From positions 133,441,891 to 133,505,890 of the forward strand of contig CM043947.1 of NCBI GenBank assembly GCA_014529385.2: a stretch of 64,000 nt of DNA, written 5' to 3'. This DNA comes from Adiantum capillus-veneris. Taxonomy: Eukaryota; Streptophyta; Polypodiopsida; Polypodiales; Pteridaceae. The notes beneath the pieces were generated by a model that was not told the origin of the DNA, did no database searches, and saw only the letters and a list, made by a program, of their open reading frames with translations. Every line of letters starts with the position of its first letter. Positions within the stretch are counted from its first letter, which is position 1. Both the position numbers and the translations under genes were made by a program. Positions 36,653 to 47,099 of the stretch are shown here, piece after piece.

Positions 36653-36653
<1 letters not shown>

Positions 36654-36989
36654 CACGTGCACTTATGTGTGAAGTTGAGAGAAGGTAGGAGGGTTTCCAT
36701 CCGTGCATTATGAACAATGTATTCAATAGCACTAGCGACTACATTTTTGAAGAAACATTTTTATTTCAAGATCAACAAAGTTCCATGTAGAGCCTATGTC
36801 TCTTGTTTTTGCATTTCTTGAGTGCTACAAAATATGAGTATCTATTACATGGATTAAGCATATTATTAAGGTGGGTTTTACCACACCAAGACATTTATAG
36901 GTAGGAGAGTAGAAAAAGTTGAAGAAGAGAAGAGAAGCTCTTAACATCATAGAAATGATTCCAAGAAACTTCAAAGATCTATCTAGCAA

Positions 36990-37020
36990 GACACACACAC
37001 ACACACACACACACAGAGAG

Positions 37021-37058
<38 letters not shown>
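36990..37058. repeat. (AC)n(AG)n compound microsatellite
   Basis: About 26 bases of AC followed by about 43 of AG. Confidence 0.95.
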
Positions 37059-37061
<3 letters not shown>

Positions 37062-38320
37062 TTAGAGTTCTTAAAGCTTACAATATGATAGAGTGTGAGA
37101 GATCTGAGAGGGATATGGAGCTTGAGGCTATGGCTTAGGCTTATAAATGTGAGAGAGATATATTCCCCCGCTTGTTGGAGAAGAAGAGAGAAATTTTGAT
37201 TATGTTGATTGAGAGCTAGAGAGAGAAATTTTGATTATGGGAGCTTGATTGAGAGCAAGAGAGAAACTGTGGCTATGAGCTTTGGAGCTTTTCATAAGAG
37301 AGAGAGCTATCCCCTTAAGAAAAAAGACAAGAGAGATATTACTCCCTCCTGAGTGTGAGAAAGAAAGAAATACCTCTACAACCCTACTTTGCATTCTCAT
37401 TTAAAAACAAACATCCTATTAATAGCCAAGTTTTCCCCCTCCACTAGCATCGTTGCTAGTGCTCACCATGGGGATCACCTCGTGATGACATGTCAACAAG
37501 GAGAATAAGCTGCAATTTTGACGTCAATAATGGGAGTGCTCGATCATTGTTACCAATGATTGGGCAAAAATAATACAAAATGTTCTTACCACTGTGGTGA
37601 CAGACATATTGCATAATCTTGCATTTCAAGAGAACCCATTCTAAAAAAGAAGTTGCTCAATCCTTCTTTTGTGGTATATGAAGTGCATCACATTTGGCAT
37701 GCACACTCTGAAGATTATGACATTTGACATACTTATCAATTGAACACTTTGAAGAGCATCCCATTTGACATAATTATCAACCAACACATTCCAAACACTT
37801 AGAAACTCATAAATCACCTCTTGTGCTATGTAAAGTGCATCACATTTGGCTTACATATTGACCATGACAGTGCTATGAACAACTTTGTTCCAAGCAAAGT
37901 ATTGCGATGCACAATCTTTAAGCATATCCCGCTATCAATGCACTACAAGAGACAACATTATAGAAATCTCCTCAAGCACTTTTTGTGCTTTTTGAAGCAC
38001 ATTACATGTGGCTTACATAAAAACCAAGCCATTGCTAATCACATCTTTTGCAGTCAATGCACTCCAAGTGACTACATTCCAAACTATAAGCTCCTTGAGC
38101 TCGTTCAACGCACGACATTAGGCATAAATATCAACTAAAGCATTAAAAATCATATTATTTGATAGCATTCTCTGTAGTCTTTGTACTTACAAGAGAACAA
38201 TCCAAATAGGAAGCTCCTCAAGTACACTTGTACTTCCCAACCTGCTAAGCATATCCCACAAATATAGTCCTAATTTGCATCTTTTAGCCCTACTTTCCAT
38301 CATGGAAGCGGAGTGACATG
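37059..38320 (-). other. LTR-like DNA related to the 1.8-kb block
   Basis: Shares CATCACATTTGGCATGCA with the blocks at 9825 and 24026 and ends, near 38292-38310, with the pre-LTR motif CTCCGCTTCCATGATGG (minus strand) seen at 25881 and 27619. Otherwise diverged, without clear ends. Confidence 0.4.
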
Positions 38321-38359
38321 ACAACATATTAATCATATGTTAAAGGATATGCTAAGAGC
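38321..38359 (+). pseudogene. Chromovirus-like integrase, left piece
   Basis: Encodes HINHMLKDMLRA, the helix after the integrase catalytic Glu. It continues in frame at 47692 (NNKKKWYWEDYLHVLEFSYN) once E3 and one TSD are set aside. Confidence 0.75.
38355..38359. repeat. Left TSD AGAGC of E3
   Basis: Matches 47687-47691 exactly, directly outside the two LTRs. Confidence 0.95.
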
Positions 38360-38933
38360 TGTTAACCCTCACGGCACACGGACACCCATCACCTACGACG
38401 GACGTGTATTATGTATTCGATAGAGTCAGGTACCGGGCTTGTCGGACCAATAGGGAAAGGTAGAGTGATCGCCAATGAGAGGCGCACTTTAACTTGGACA
38501 TTCAAGGGATTAGTTGGTTAAGCATGGGCGCCCAAGTGTGAATGGGGTGAGCTCTTATAAAAGCCAACTAAACCTAATTTTTACTCATTCTCTCATTTGT
38601 GCAATTGAAGAGTGCTCTTGCTCCATCTCCATCTTCTTCTTCTTCACCTCCTTGTGTGTGTGTGTGTGAGAGAGAGAGAGAGGGAGAGTGTGTGTGCGAT
38701 CGAGCATTACGAAGGCACGACGGCGGCGAAGCGATTGAGCGCGGCACGACTGCAGCTTCTTCTTCATCGCGGCGAGGAATCCACCACGAAGGCGAGCGTA
38801 GAGCGGTGAGTGACACACCCTTTGTTTTCTTGAGCTTGCTAGTTTAGGCTTGTTGTGTGCTTGGAGCCGTTTGTGGCTCGCATACGGTGTATTGGCAAGT
38901 CCCTTGCTTCGACAGTGCGGCAAGGAGCGCACA
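38360..38933 (+). mobile_element. E3 5' LTR
   Basis: TGTTAACC to GCGCACA. TATA box TATAAAAG at 38556-38563, so transcription probably starts near 38590. A (TG)n(AG)n tract lies just downstream. Confidence 0.95.
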
Positions 38934-38937
38934 TTTT

Positions 38938-38955
38938 TGGCGCCGCTGCCGGGGA
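38938..38955 (+). promoter_or_regulatory. E3 PBS, tRNA-Asp type
   Basis: TGGCGCCGCTGCCGGGGA, one base from the plant Asp-tRNA complement, 4 nt after the LTR. Confidence 0.9.
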
Positions 38956-39864
38956 TATGCCCTACACTAAGCTCGGTTAGCACTTTACGCTTCCTTGTGG
39001 TGCAATTTCTATCATAGGAAAGGCAGGGAAGGAGTGTGTGGAAGGTTTCTGTTTTTTGCGTTTTCTGCAATTGCTGTCAAGTTTCAATTTCTGCTATTGT
39101 CTGCGTTTTTTCAATTTCTGCAATTTCTGCATTTTCAAGTTCGGCGTTTTCAATTTCTGCAATTTTCTGCATTTCTGTCAATTTGCTGCAATTTCTGCGT
39201 TTTTTCTGCATTTTCTGTAATTTCTGCGTTTTTCTGCATTTTTTTCAATTTCTGTATTTTCTGCATCAACAAAAAAAAATGGAAAAAAAAAAGTTTTTTG
39301 AGATAAAAAAAAAATTTTGGAAAAAAAAAATTTTAAGGAAAAAAATTTGGAAATTAAAAACGCGAGCGAGTGGGCGGCGATATTTTTCGAAAATAAAAAA
39401 CGTAACTCTTAAAACGGACGGGTTGGTTTGTATAAAAGATAGATCGGGATCGTTTTCCCAAGCCCAAGCCCAGGCCCAGGCCTCAGTCCTCAGTCTTATG
39501 GTATATACTAGACTCACTCTTATATATATACCCTACTCCCTCAAGAGAGAATGAGAGCATGTGGGACAAGTCCTCCACTCTCCTCCTTTCTCTTCCCACT
39601 TGCACCCTTAGACTTTCTAGTTTGGGCCTAGTTCCCTACTGGAAATTGACAGTTTTAGGGATTCCGAGGGCATAGAGTGACCAAACGGAGGGCTGTAAAG
39701 CACGGCACGACCCTCTGACCGATACGCTCGTTTTGAGCTATCACACGGCCCATTCCACGACACGCTCTAAAAAATCTAGCAAAAAAACAAACAAAAAACA
39801 CGCTAAAAACTAGTCACAAGGCCTCCTAGAGCAGCTTTTTGACACCTTAGGGTATCAAAAGCAC
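38956..39864 (+). other. E3 leader, low complexity
   Basis: About 0.9 kb untranslated. 39040-39260 is built of TTTCTGCAATTTCTGC-like repeats, 39270-39360 is A-rich. No palindrome set like that of E4/E7. Confidence 0.7.
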
Positions 39865-40656
39865 ATGCACTTACGCTCTGGGCGGGTGCTAAAACACGAG
39901 CATATTGAGGGTGCCTCTGTTCATACGGACACCCATTACCCATCCACGATAAGCTCTAGACCCTCAGCGGGGACACAAGGTAGCACCACCCAAGACCCTA
40001 AAATAGCCGCTAGTGATTCCTCCTCCGACTCAGAAATCATGGAAGCATACCCTACCCAAAACACTGAGAGAGAAGGCCATGCACCTCCCGAAGCTCCACA
40101 GCCTAGTACTAGTATGTTTAGCCGTTTCATGGAAACATTAGGTAGAGCTACTCGCTCGGAACCTGATGCAAATGAAGCACACGAAGGGGGTGGGGAAGTG
40201 GACTCTCCTTTCACATCGCACGTGGACCCCACACCCCCAAAGAGTGTCCATGTGGATATCCTGCCAACTTCTTACCAAGAAGGCCCTGTTGAGCTGCCTC
40301 CTTCAGAAGTTCCCTCTAGAGTACCGTTGGTGGCAAGTAAAACCACGGGGAGCAACATTGCTTCTACCTCACAAGAAACCGTTAACACGTCGACTCTAGA
40401 AGGATTGTTCATTAATGATCATTGGACATACGACCTCCACACTGAGGTGTTGACGGATCTACACTCTGGCCACGCCTACCATGTAGGATGGATAGAGATT
40501 GTACAATCCACCTCTAGTGCCACGAGCATCGAAGATCAACAGAAAATGATTTGTAATGTTATCCATGGCATTATTCAATCAGAAAGGCAAAACCGAGGGG
40601 TAAATATACTCTCAACTGGCCCCATGAGATTTCTGGATACGAGCAAGGCTCAATAG
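39865..40656 (+). CDS. E3 Gag N-terminal ORF (263 aa)
   Basis: Starts MHLRSGRVLKHEH, like the MNLRSGR Gag starts of E7 and E4, and goes on as a Ser/Pro/Thr- and acid-rich, probably disordered region with no recognised fold. It ends at a UAG (CAA-UAG-CCU). The frame stays open after five more codons into the next ORF, so it is either one nonsense mutation in a longer Gag or a leaky stop. The ATG at 39865 fits the family start. Confidence 0.75.
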   Translation: MHLRSGRVLKHEHIEGASVHTDTHYPSTISSRPSAGTQGSTTQDPKIAASDSSSDSEIMEAYPTQNTEREGHAPPEAPQPSTSMFSRFMETLGRATRSEPDANEAHEGGGEVDSPFTSHVDPTPPKSVHVDILPTSYQEGPVELPPSEVPSRVPLVASKTTGSNIASTSQETVNTSTLEGLFINDHWTYDLHTEVLTDLHSGHAYHVGWIEIVQSTSSATSIEDQQKMICNVIHGIIQSERQNRGVNILSTGPMRFLDTSKAQ

Positions 40657-40671
40657 CCTACTCTATCTCAA

Positions 40672-41781
40672 ATGGAGACTCCTCTAATGAGCCCCATGGA
40701 CCCATCTTACGTCATTTCACGTGGGGTCTCTATGCAATCTGAGCCTCCGAGCGAAAACTTTAGCTTCCCTAACTTGGCTCAACCCTCTATCAAGGAAAAC
40801 CCAGTGCTCACTCCAGGGATAAGCCTGACAGAGAATGTACCGATGACATCTACGGTTAGCGCAGTGCCACTACCTAGTGTCGTAGTACCTAATATGGGGC
40901 CTCGACCATATGTGCCTCTAGCCCCTTATGCACACATGGCCCCCACACCTCCAATTGTACCACTTGCTTATGCTCCTCGAGTGCCGCTCCCTAGCTCTTA
41001 TCCGAGTGGACCTATGCCCGGTTATGTTCCATATCCTGCATCATCCACACATATGCCAAGACCGGTACCCGTTCCTCTCCCACATATGATTCCAAGAGTA
41101 CCTCCACCGGCCCTGCCTCCTCACATAGGTGACTTGGCAGCGTTTGCTCAAACCATAGGTCGATCTATCGCGGAAAATATGCGTCATGCATCTGATAGAG
41201 AGCCTAGAAGTAAGGTAGTACAAATTGCCAAACTCACGCAAAAATTCAATGGGGACGAAGATGCTAGAAAACACATTGAAGTGTTTGAACAAGTATGTGA
41301 TTCCTTAGGGGAACGCAACGAACTACATAAGTGCAATGCCTTAAGCTTGACATTAAGTGGGAAGGCTGGAGATTGGTATAGGACCCTAAGGGTGGACGAG
41401 AAAACAATCTACCCTACCCTTCGAAGGTTGTTTCTAAAGGAGTACATACGAGAAGGTGTGCTTTGGGGTGTAGCATCTCAGCTACAGAAGGCCGAACGTA
41501 AGGAAGGAGAGTCAGTAAGGGACTTCATTAGTCGTCTAAAGCACTTAAACTCTCGCTGCCCTGTAAATGAGCGCTTCAACAATAACCAACTGCTTGATCG
41601 ATTCATTCGAGGGTTGAGGAATGAAGGAATCTATAATGGACTAGTGATTAGAGGTATCACAACCTGGGAAGATGTCACTGCCAATGCAATCCAATTAGAG
41701 GACAACTTGATGATAGCAGGCATGAGGGTGTCTACCGACCGAGATCCACTAGCTCACAAGCCATTGAGTATGAACCCATGA
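40672..41781 (+). CDS. E3 Gag capsid ORF (369 aa)
   Basis: In the same frame as the ORF before it. Residues 1-165 are Pro-rich (PYVPLAPYAHMAPTPP). From about residue 190 comes a retrotransposon Gag domain: QKFNGDEDARKHIEVFEQV, SLTLSGKAGDWYRTL, RRLFLKEYIREGVLWGVASQ, ESVRDFISRLKHLN. This is the particle-forming part. It ends in TGA overlapping the ATG of the next ORF (ATGA), so the protease ORF needs a -1 shift or restart. Confidence 0.9.
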   Translation: METPLMSPMDPSYVISRGVSMQSEPPSENFSFPNLAQPSIKENPVLTPGISLTENVPMTSTVSAVPLPSVVVPNMGPRPYVPLAPYAHMAPTPPIVPLAYAPRVPLPSSYPSGPMPGYVPYPASSTHMPRPVPVPLPHMIPRVPPPALPPHIGDLAAFAQTIGRSIAENMRHASDREPRSKVVQIAKLTQKFNGDEDARKHIEVFEQVCDSLGERNELHKCNALSLTLSGKAGDWYRTLRVDEKTIYPTLRRLFLKEYIREGVLWGVASQLQKAERKEGESVRDFISRLKHLNSRCPVNERFNNNQLLDRFIRGLRNEGIYNGLVIRGITTWEDVTANAIQLEDNLMIAGMRVSTDRDPLAHKPLSMNP

Positions 41782-44700
41782 CTGCAAAGCCCATTGCCAA
41801 TGAGCCAAAGGTATTTGAGACATTCTTGACAGACCTCACCAAGGCAATCCAAGAGTCTCTTAAGGATAATCGACCCCCTCAAAATAGTCACATGTATCCA
41901 AGAAGAGAGCAACAATGGTGTTCCATTTGCTTAGGTCCACATAGCACTAGTGAGTGCCCTACGTTTAGAGTAAAATTTAATGGAACTTGCAACGCATGTG
42001 GTAGGTATGGTCACCAAGCTAAGGATTGTTTAATGATCAAACGTATGATGGCAAATAGACCACCTGTAGCCTGGACGGATGCGCCTCGAGCTCCTGTATT
42101 GATGCCTGCTCCACCTATTGAGCAACTACCGCAACACATGGTCCCTAGATCTCAAAATGTTGTACAAGCTACACCGTTACCACCTCCTGTGCTAGGACCG
42201 CAGCCCCCGCATCCAAGAGTCGCCCCTATGAACCAAGTGGGTTGCGAGCCATCTAATGCTTATGCAGATAGTTGTGAGGAGGAAATAGACACTAGTATTG
42301 CCTACGGACTTGATACATTGGAAGAATGTCCTATATACTACATGGAAGATTGTTGGGGACAAGTCAAGCCGGTTTATCAAGCTGCTGCTCTCGCATCCAG
42401 AGGTCAAAATATCAACACCCAGGCTAGGAGGCCACCTCTTCAATGCTACGAGTGTGGTGGACCACATCGAGTAGCGGAGTGCCCTATTAGGCTGCAAAAG
42501 AATGCTGCACAGATGCAAGTGAATCAAGGGAGCACGTCTGCAATGCCAATACTCACATGTAATCGTTGTGGCATAGATCACTTGATTGCCCAATGCCCCT
42601 ATAACCCAAATGCGCCTAAAATCACACCCCTGAATTTGGTCGAAATTGCTAGTGTGACATCACCAATACCACCCGTCGCACCCGCTTATGCGATTACACG
42701 GTCCATGCTTCAAGGGCCAGGACATATCCTCGAAGAGAGAGATACCGCGTCAATTATCCAAGCAAAGAAAAAGAATACACGAAGGAAGAAGTCGCAGAAT
42801 ACGGAAAATTCAAAGCCAAGTTCCAAAACAAACATAGGAACAGGAGATGACCCCGTGTATATGAATGACCTCGAGGATGATTCAGATTCAGTCGAGACAA
42901 TGGAGACTAGAACCAATACCACAAAGGGAAAGACCGACAAAGAAAACCGTAACATGGAACCAAATGAAAACCGAATGAGAGAAAACCATAAAGAACCTCT
43001 GAAAACACCACAAGTGTTTCCAAATCCAATCCAAGACCCCCAAGATAAACCGCAGGGGCAAAAAGGGAAGAATCGTAAAAAGAAGATTGGGACGTACCCA
43101 AACCCAGTAGACGAGATTGAGCAGGTGAAACATCTAAGAGGTTTAGTGGAGGAGACTCAAAGGAAACTAGAACCAGAACCCATGCAGGTCAAAATTCATG
43201 ACACAGTGTTTCCCACGCAAGTTCATCCACCCCACATGAACCATAGACCGTTAGCCATATCTAGTATCATCCAAGAAGAGAGTGAGGACAGGACATCAGA
43301 AAGTGAGCATACACCTTTCTTGTTGGAAAGGATGTTTAACGAAGGAATACCTGATCCCATTGAGGAATATGAGATTCCATCCTCACCAGTTCCTAGTCAA
43401 GGACCTACACCCTGCAAAACGCCAATGAATGTTGCCAAACTAGTGGACTTCATGTCTTCTGAGGTCCGAACCACGATCATAGCAAAGCTGTATGGAGATC
43501 CTGAGTTATTCCTTGCACTTCGAGCATTCCTTAACGGAGAGCTACGAACGGGATTACCGCAGTTTGCGCAACCAAATAGGCCTGACTCGATTATGATTGA
43601 TGAGGAAAATCATGTGCAATCACTTGACTCAGATGGACCCGAGTCTGTGATCGAGGTACCCATTAACGAATTAGGCCAGGATTTTGAAGGCGACGAGTCT
43701 AATGCGACCCTACCCATCACTACCAAGGGATTAACTATAAAGGGAATTCTTGATGGTGGTGCGGGAGTTAGCATCGTTACAAAAGATTGTTGGGAATCCA
43801 TGGGAAAACCCCGCCTCAGTGTTACTAACATTGTGGTAAAGATGGCAAATGGTACCATAGCCAAACCTATGGGGATGCTCAAGGATCTTAAGATCAAAGT
43901 TCTAGGACACAAGGTACGACATACGTTCATTGTAATGGATTTCTCTAAACACCTTATGTCATATGAAATGATTTTAGGACGACCATTCATGAGGGAAGCA
44001 CAAATGGTTCACGATTGGTCTAAAAATCATGTCTATTTGCAATTCCAAGACTCTGTCCTTAGAGTGGATTTGGTGACTGGTAAGGTACACCCCTTAGGGA
44101 GTAAAACCATTATTGATCATCGCTCTGACACCACAGTTCACTCGGCCTCACTACAATATTGTTACACTTGTAAGAAGGATACAGACATTGGCAAAGATTC
44201 TCCTTATATGGATATCCTACCTGGGATGACTGAGTCGGACAATGTGGATTGGGTCCACCTAGCATCAACCATAGACACTTGGGGAAATAGGGGGACGACC
44301 TGGGTAACACCTGAGGGGGATGAAATGCGTATACCCTTAAATATGCTACAAGCAATGCGTATCGCTTCCGACAAGACTCATCCTAATGTAGCGAAGAAAA
44401 CATACAAGTGGGTCCCTAAAGCTTCTTTAGTGACCATAGCTAGTGCTAAAAAACAGAAGCCTTGTAAGAAACGTACCACTCGCTCCAAGAAAAGTAAGAA
44501 AATGTTGCGATGGATCCCTAAACGACTATTGGAAGCCCAAGGCTACTATCAAGGAAATGATCAAATCTGGGTGCCAAAACGTAGATTGTGCTCTTACCTA
44601 TCACCTGACCCAAGTGAGCCCAATCCCGTAGCTCCAAAACGAATCAATGATCGTGAAAAGAAAAAAATCACAGAATGCTACACACCTGCTCCCGAGCTAG

Positions 44701-45044
44701 TTTGGGTACCAAAGAAAGAACGAATTGTTCCACCTAGCTCAGGAAGGGGGGAGTCCCATGAAGCTTCTAGCTCATCATGTAAGGCATCCATAGAGGTAAA
44801 AGCTTCTACACAGCCTCCATCTATAGTAGTGGACCTCAATGAAGCTACAAAAGAATCCACACCTCCCAGTGTTCAAGAATCACCTAATGAGCCACTTCAA
44901 GTTCAATCCTGGGAGAGTACCTTACCACCCTTGCAGCTTGACGAGGCACCTAGGGTAATAGAAAACTACTGGCAAAAATCCTCACCTATTACCAACTGGA
45001 ACAATTGGTTTCAAAGGGTGACAAGCTCATTTCAAACGGTATGA
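41778..45044 (+). CDS. E3 nucleocapsid-protease ORF (1088 aa)
   Basis: Four zinc knuckles: C48-x2-C-x3-H-x4-C, C71-x2-C-x4-H-x4-C (canonical), and short-spaced ones at C223 and C261. Then a charged linker, and a retropepsin-like domain with ILDGGAGVSIVTK (Asp about 659), HLMSYEMILGRPFMREA and YLQFQDSVLRVDL. The usual DTG/DSG is DGG. The C-terminus carries W-[IV]-P-K motifs at about W878, W912, W931 and W976. The frame stops at 45044 with no RT. The complete 1088 codons fit a young copy. Confidence 0.9.
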   Translation: MTAKPIANEPKVFETFLTDLTKAIQESLKDNRPPQNSHMYPRREQQWCSICLGPHSTSECPTFRVKFNGTCNACGRYGHQAKDCLMIKRMMANRPPVAWTDAPRAPVLMPAPPIEQLPQHMVPRSQNVVQATPLPPPVLGPQPPHPRVAPMNQVGCEPSNAYADSCEEEIDTSIAYGLDTLEECPIYYMEDCWGQVKPVYQAAALASRGQNINTQARRPPLQCYECGGPHRVAECPIRLQKNAAQMQVNQGSTSAMPILTCNRCGIDHLIAQCPYNPNAPKITPLNLVEIASVTSPIPPVAPAYAITRSMLQGPGHILEERDTASIIQAKKKNTRRKKSQNTENSKPSSKTNIGTGDDPVYMNDLEDDSDSVETMETRTNTTKGKTDKENRNMEPNENRMRENHKEPLKTPQVFPNPIQDPQDKPQGQKGKNRKKKIGTYPNPVDEIEQVKHLRGLVEETQRKLEPEPMQVKIHDTVFPTQVHPPHMNHRPLAISSIIQEESEDRTSESEHTPFLLERMFNEGIPDPIEEYEIPSSPVPSQGPTPCKTPMNVAKLVDFMSSEVRTTIIAKLYGDPELFLALRAFLNGELRTGLPQFAQPNRPDSIMIDEENHVQSLDSDGPESVIEVPINELGQDFEGDESNATLPITTKGLTIKGILDGGAGVSIVTKDCWESMGKPRLSVTNIVVKMANGTIAKPMGMLKDLKIKVLGHKVRHTFIVMDFSKHLMSYEMILGRPFMREAQMVHDWSKNHVYLQFQDSVLRVDLVTGKVHPLGSKTIIDHRSDTTVHSASLQYCYTCKKDTDIGKDSPYMDILPGMTESDNVDWVHLASTIDTWGNRGTTWVTPEGDEMRIPLNMLQAMRIASDKTHPNVAKKTYKWVPKASLVTIASAKKQKPCKKRTTRSKKSKKMLRWIPKRLLEAQGYYQGNDQIWVPKRRLCSYLSPDPSEPNPVAPKRINDREKKKITECYTPAPELVWVPKKERIVPPSSGRGESHEASSSSCKASIEVKASTQPPSIVVDLNEATKESTPPSVQESPNEPLQVQSWESTLPPLQLDEAPRVIENYWQKSSPITNWNNWFQRVTSSFQTV
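44741..44751 (+). promoter_or_regulatory. Internal polypurine tract 1
   Basis: AGGAAGGGGGG inside the coding region, identical to the tract before the 3' LTR. Confidence 0.6.
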
Positions 45045-45052
45045 TCTACCCA

Positions 45053-45063
45053 AGGAAGGGGGG
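45053..45063 (+). promoter_or_regulatory. Internal polypurine tract 2
   Basis: AGGAAGGGGGG 9 nt after the long ORF stops, followed by AG and TGTTTGCTG, which looks like an LTR start. A TATATATATA sequence lies about 80 nt on. Confidence 0.6.
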
Positions 45064-45144
45064 AGTGTTTGCTGACAGTCATCATTCATTTGTTTCCCTC
45101 TCAACCTTTTTCCCTGACCTCTCAATCTCCGATCTTAGGGAATG

Positions 45145-45154
45145 TATATATATA
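45145..45154 (+). promoter_or_regulatory. Possible internal TATA box
   Basis: GTATATATATAGCC, about 175 nt before the ATG of the extra ORF and after a pyrimidine-rich stretch ending TTAG. It could be a promoter; the TTAG could instead be a 3' splice site. Neither is proven. Confidence 0.35.
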
Positions 45155-45326
45155 GCCTTATACTCGCAAAAAAACAAAAATAGTAAAGAGCAAGAGCGCC
45201 TAGCAATGAGAGAGCACCCTATCAGATCTTACATATAAGTCCAAATTTACCGTGTCAAGTCAAGCAACACACAAAAACAACTCTTATGTTTTAAAGGCCT
45301 AACCAAATCTATCTGTCTTGTCAGAA

Positions 45327-45749
45327 ATGGCTACTTCACCAGAGGCATGCACTTCTATTTTTGATGAAAGGTACCCCTTGTCTTTTCAACAAGTGTTCTA
45401 CGTATGCTACCCTATACTTTCTTGCGAATGGGATTTGATAGAGAGCCTTGCATGTGAGAGAAATTTTGAGGAGTTAGAATGGCTGATACGTCTATGGCTA
45501 ACTAGTGATCCCTACCCAGTAGCGAATGTGTCTCCAATGGCACATGCTTATTCTTTTGCACAAGATGAGTATCCACGCATCACGAGGTTCTTGATTAGCA
45601 TGCTTGCACAAGAGGATGATGAAGAGGAACTAATAGAGACCGAGGAAGACTATGGCCTCACGGACAACGATTTTATTTATCTAGATGATGAGGATAGAGG
45701 CCTAGCCTTAGGGTGGCCACCCGGTTTATATAATATCCTCTTTCCTTGA
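45327..45749 (+). CDS. E3 extra ORF (140 aa), unknown
   Basis: Starts MATSPEACTSIFDERYPLSF. Trp- and Leu-rich middle (EELEWLIRLWLTSDPYPV), then a strongly acidic segment (EDDEEELIETEEDYG) and a hydrophobic end (GWPPGLYNILFP). No signal peptide or membrane segment, so unlike the env-like ORFs of some plant gypsy elements. The ATG was chosen as the first in frame. It lies alone in 2 kb of otherwise untranslated DNA between two PPTs. Family not recognised. Confidence 0.5.
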   Translation: MATSPEACTSIFDERYPLSFQQVFYVCYPILSCEWDLIESLACERNFEELEWLIRLWLTSDPYPVANVSPMAHAYSFAQDEYPRITRFLISMLAQEDDEEELIETEEDYGLTDNDFIYLDDEDRGLALGWPPGLYNILFP

Positions 45750-47099
45750 TTCTAAAAGGGGTGACAGATAGGTAGGTTAGGGGTCTAGATTGTGTTTTGA
45801 GTTTGTTTTTTAGGAGTTTTAATTTTTCCCACTGATGTGCCTCCTGGAGGTATTCCTTTTGTTTCCTAGTGTGTACAGGAGCGTGTTGCTATTGATAGGA
45901 TTTGGAACTTCATGGAACCTTTCTCTCGTTCACACTTCAAATCAAGCGCGACCATCAACACAAACAGGTGTTTCTTATCCATTAGCATTGCCCTTATCTT
46001 TTTTGCATCCATGTTTGTCTGCTTTGATTGTGATTGATAGCATAATATTCAGCGCATTGGCTTAGTATCAAACATTTAATTCAATGCAATCTTTTGTCAT
46101 AATCACTTGTTTAGGTGTAAAAATCAAGCAGTCCGACTAAGCTAGTTTGACCAAGCTAGGTATTAGAAATCTTCTCTTAATACCATGGGGAATGCCTTCC
46201 TAATAAACAATGGTTACTTAGGTTCTTAATCCGATTTAGGCAGCATTGTATGAAATGTACTAGGGCTTTCTAGTGGGCTTAACCCTATTGACCTTTAGCG
46301 TAAGTATTATAAAGGGAGTTTACTAATGTGATGAGCCTGGGGAATGTAACAGTGTTATATGACCTCCCAAAGTTACAAAATTAAAATGATGAAAATGAAC
46401 AAGCAAAAAATCAAAGTGCCACAATGTAAAATTTTAAGCTGGAAGAGAAATCTCGGCTTGATTTGGTACTTCACTCACATGTATCGCCTATGGTACTAGA
46501 GCCCTAGAGGTTCCCAGTGTGGGCGCTTTTCCTTGAAAAGCAAAAAACCCAAGGCATACAAAATAAGCACACACATCATAATTGAATCACTGTGAAAAGA
46601 CCTTGGGGGGTCCAAGAAAAAGTAATCAGTCAGGCGATGATTTCATGAGAAATTCCTTTTATGGTAGCTTAACTACAAGGTTTTCTAGATATAGCCTCTA
46701 GTCAGCCCTTGAACATGAATACTTGGCTCTCGCGATTAAACAACTTAATTGACCACAGAAAGTTAAGAAGCTTACCCACGGTATTAATACTTGATCTCTA
46801 GTGCCTTTCGACCGTCAAATTAGCGACCCCAGACTTGTTTAATTTTCTACCTTTACATCTGTTTATGCATTTGATTACATTGCAATTTAATGTTCATTGC
46901 TAACAAATTGTTTGAAATTCTTTTACCAATCAATGTGTCTACCTAAAACTGCATATGCTTTTTAAGAGAATGCAATTACTGTGCCAATGTTGTTTGATTT
47001 TGCAGTGACTGAAGAAGGCTAAGGACATTCATCTCAAATGCTCTTCCACCTCGACGATCCAACTTCAACTCAATAGGTTCCGAGAACAGAATCTACATC
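45750..47099 (+). other. E3 3' untranslated region
   Basis: 1.35 kb with no open frame of note, ending at the PPT. Confidence 0.7.

Noticed and set aside
38574-39070. Frames crossing the E3 5' LTR, repeated at 47327-47703
   Set aside because: They are duplicates because the LTR is duplicated; they overlap TATA box and PBS and have no recognisable domain.
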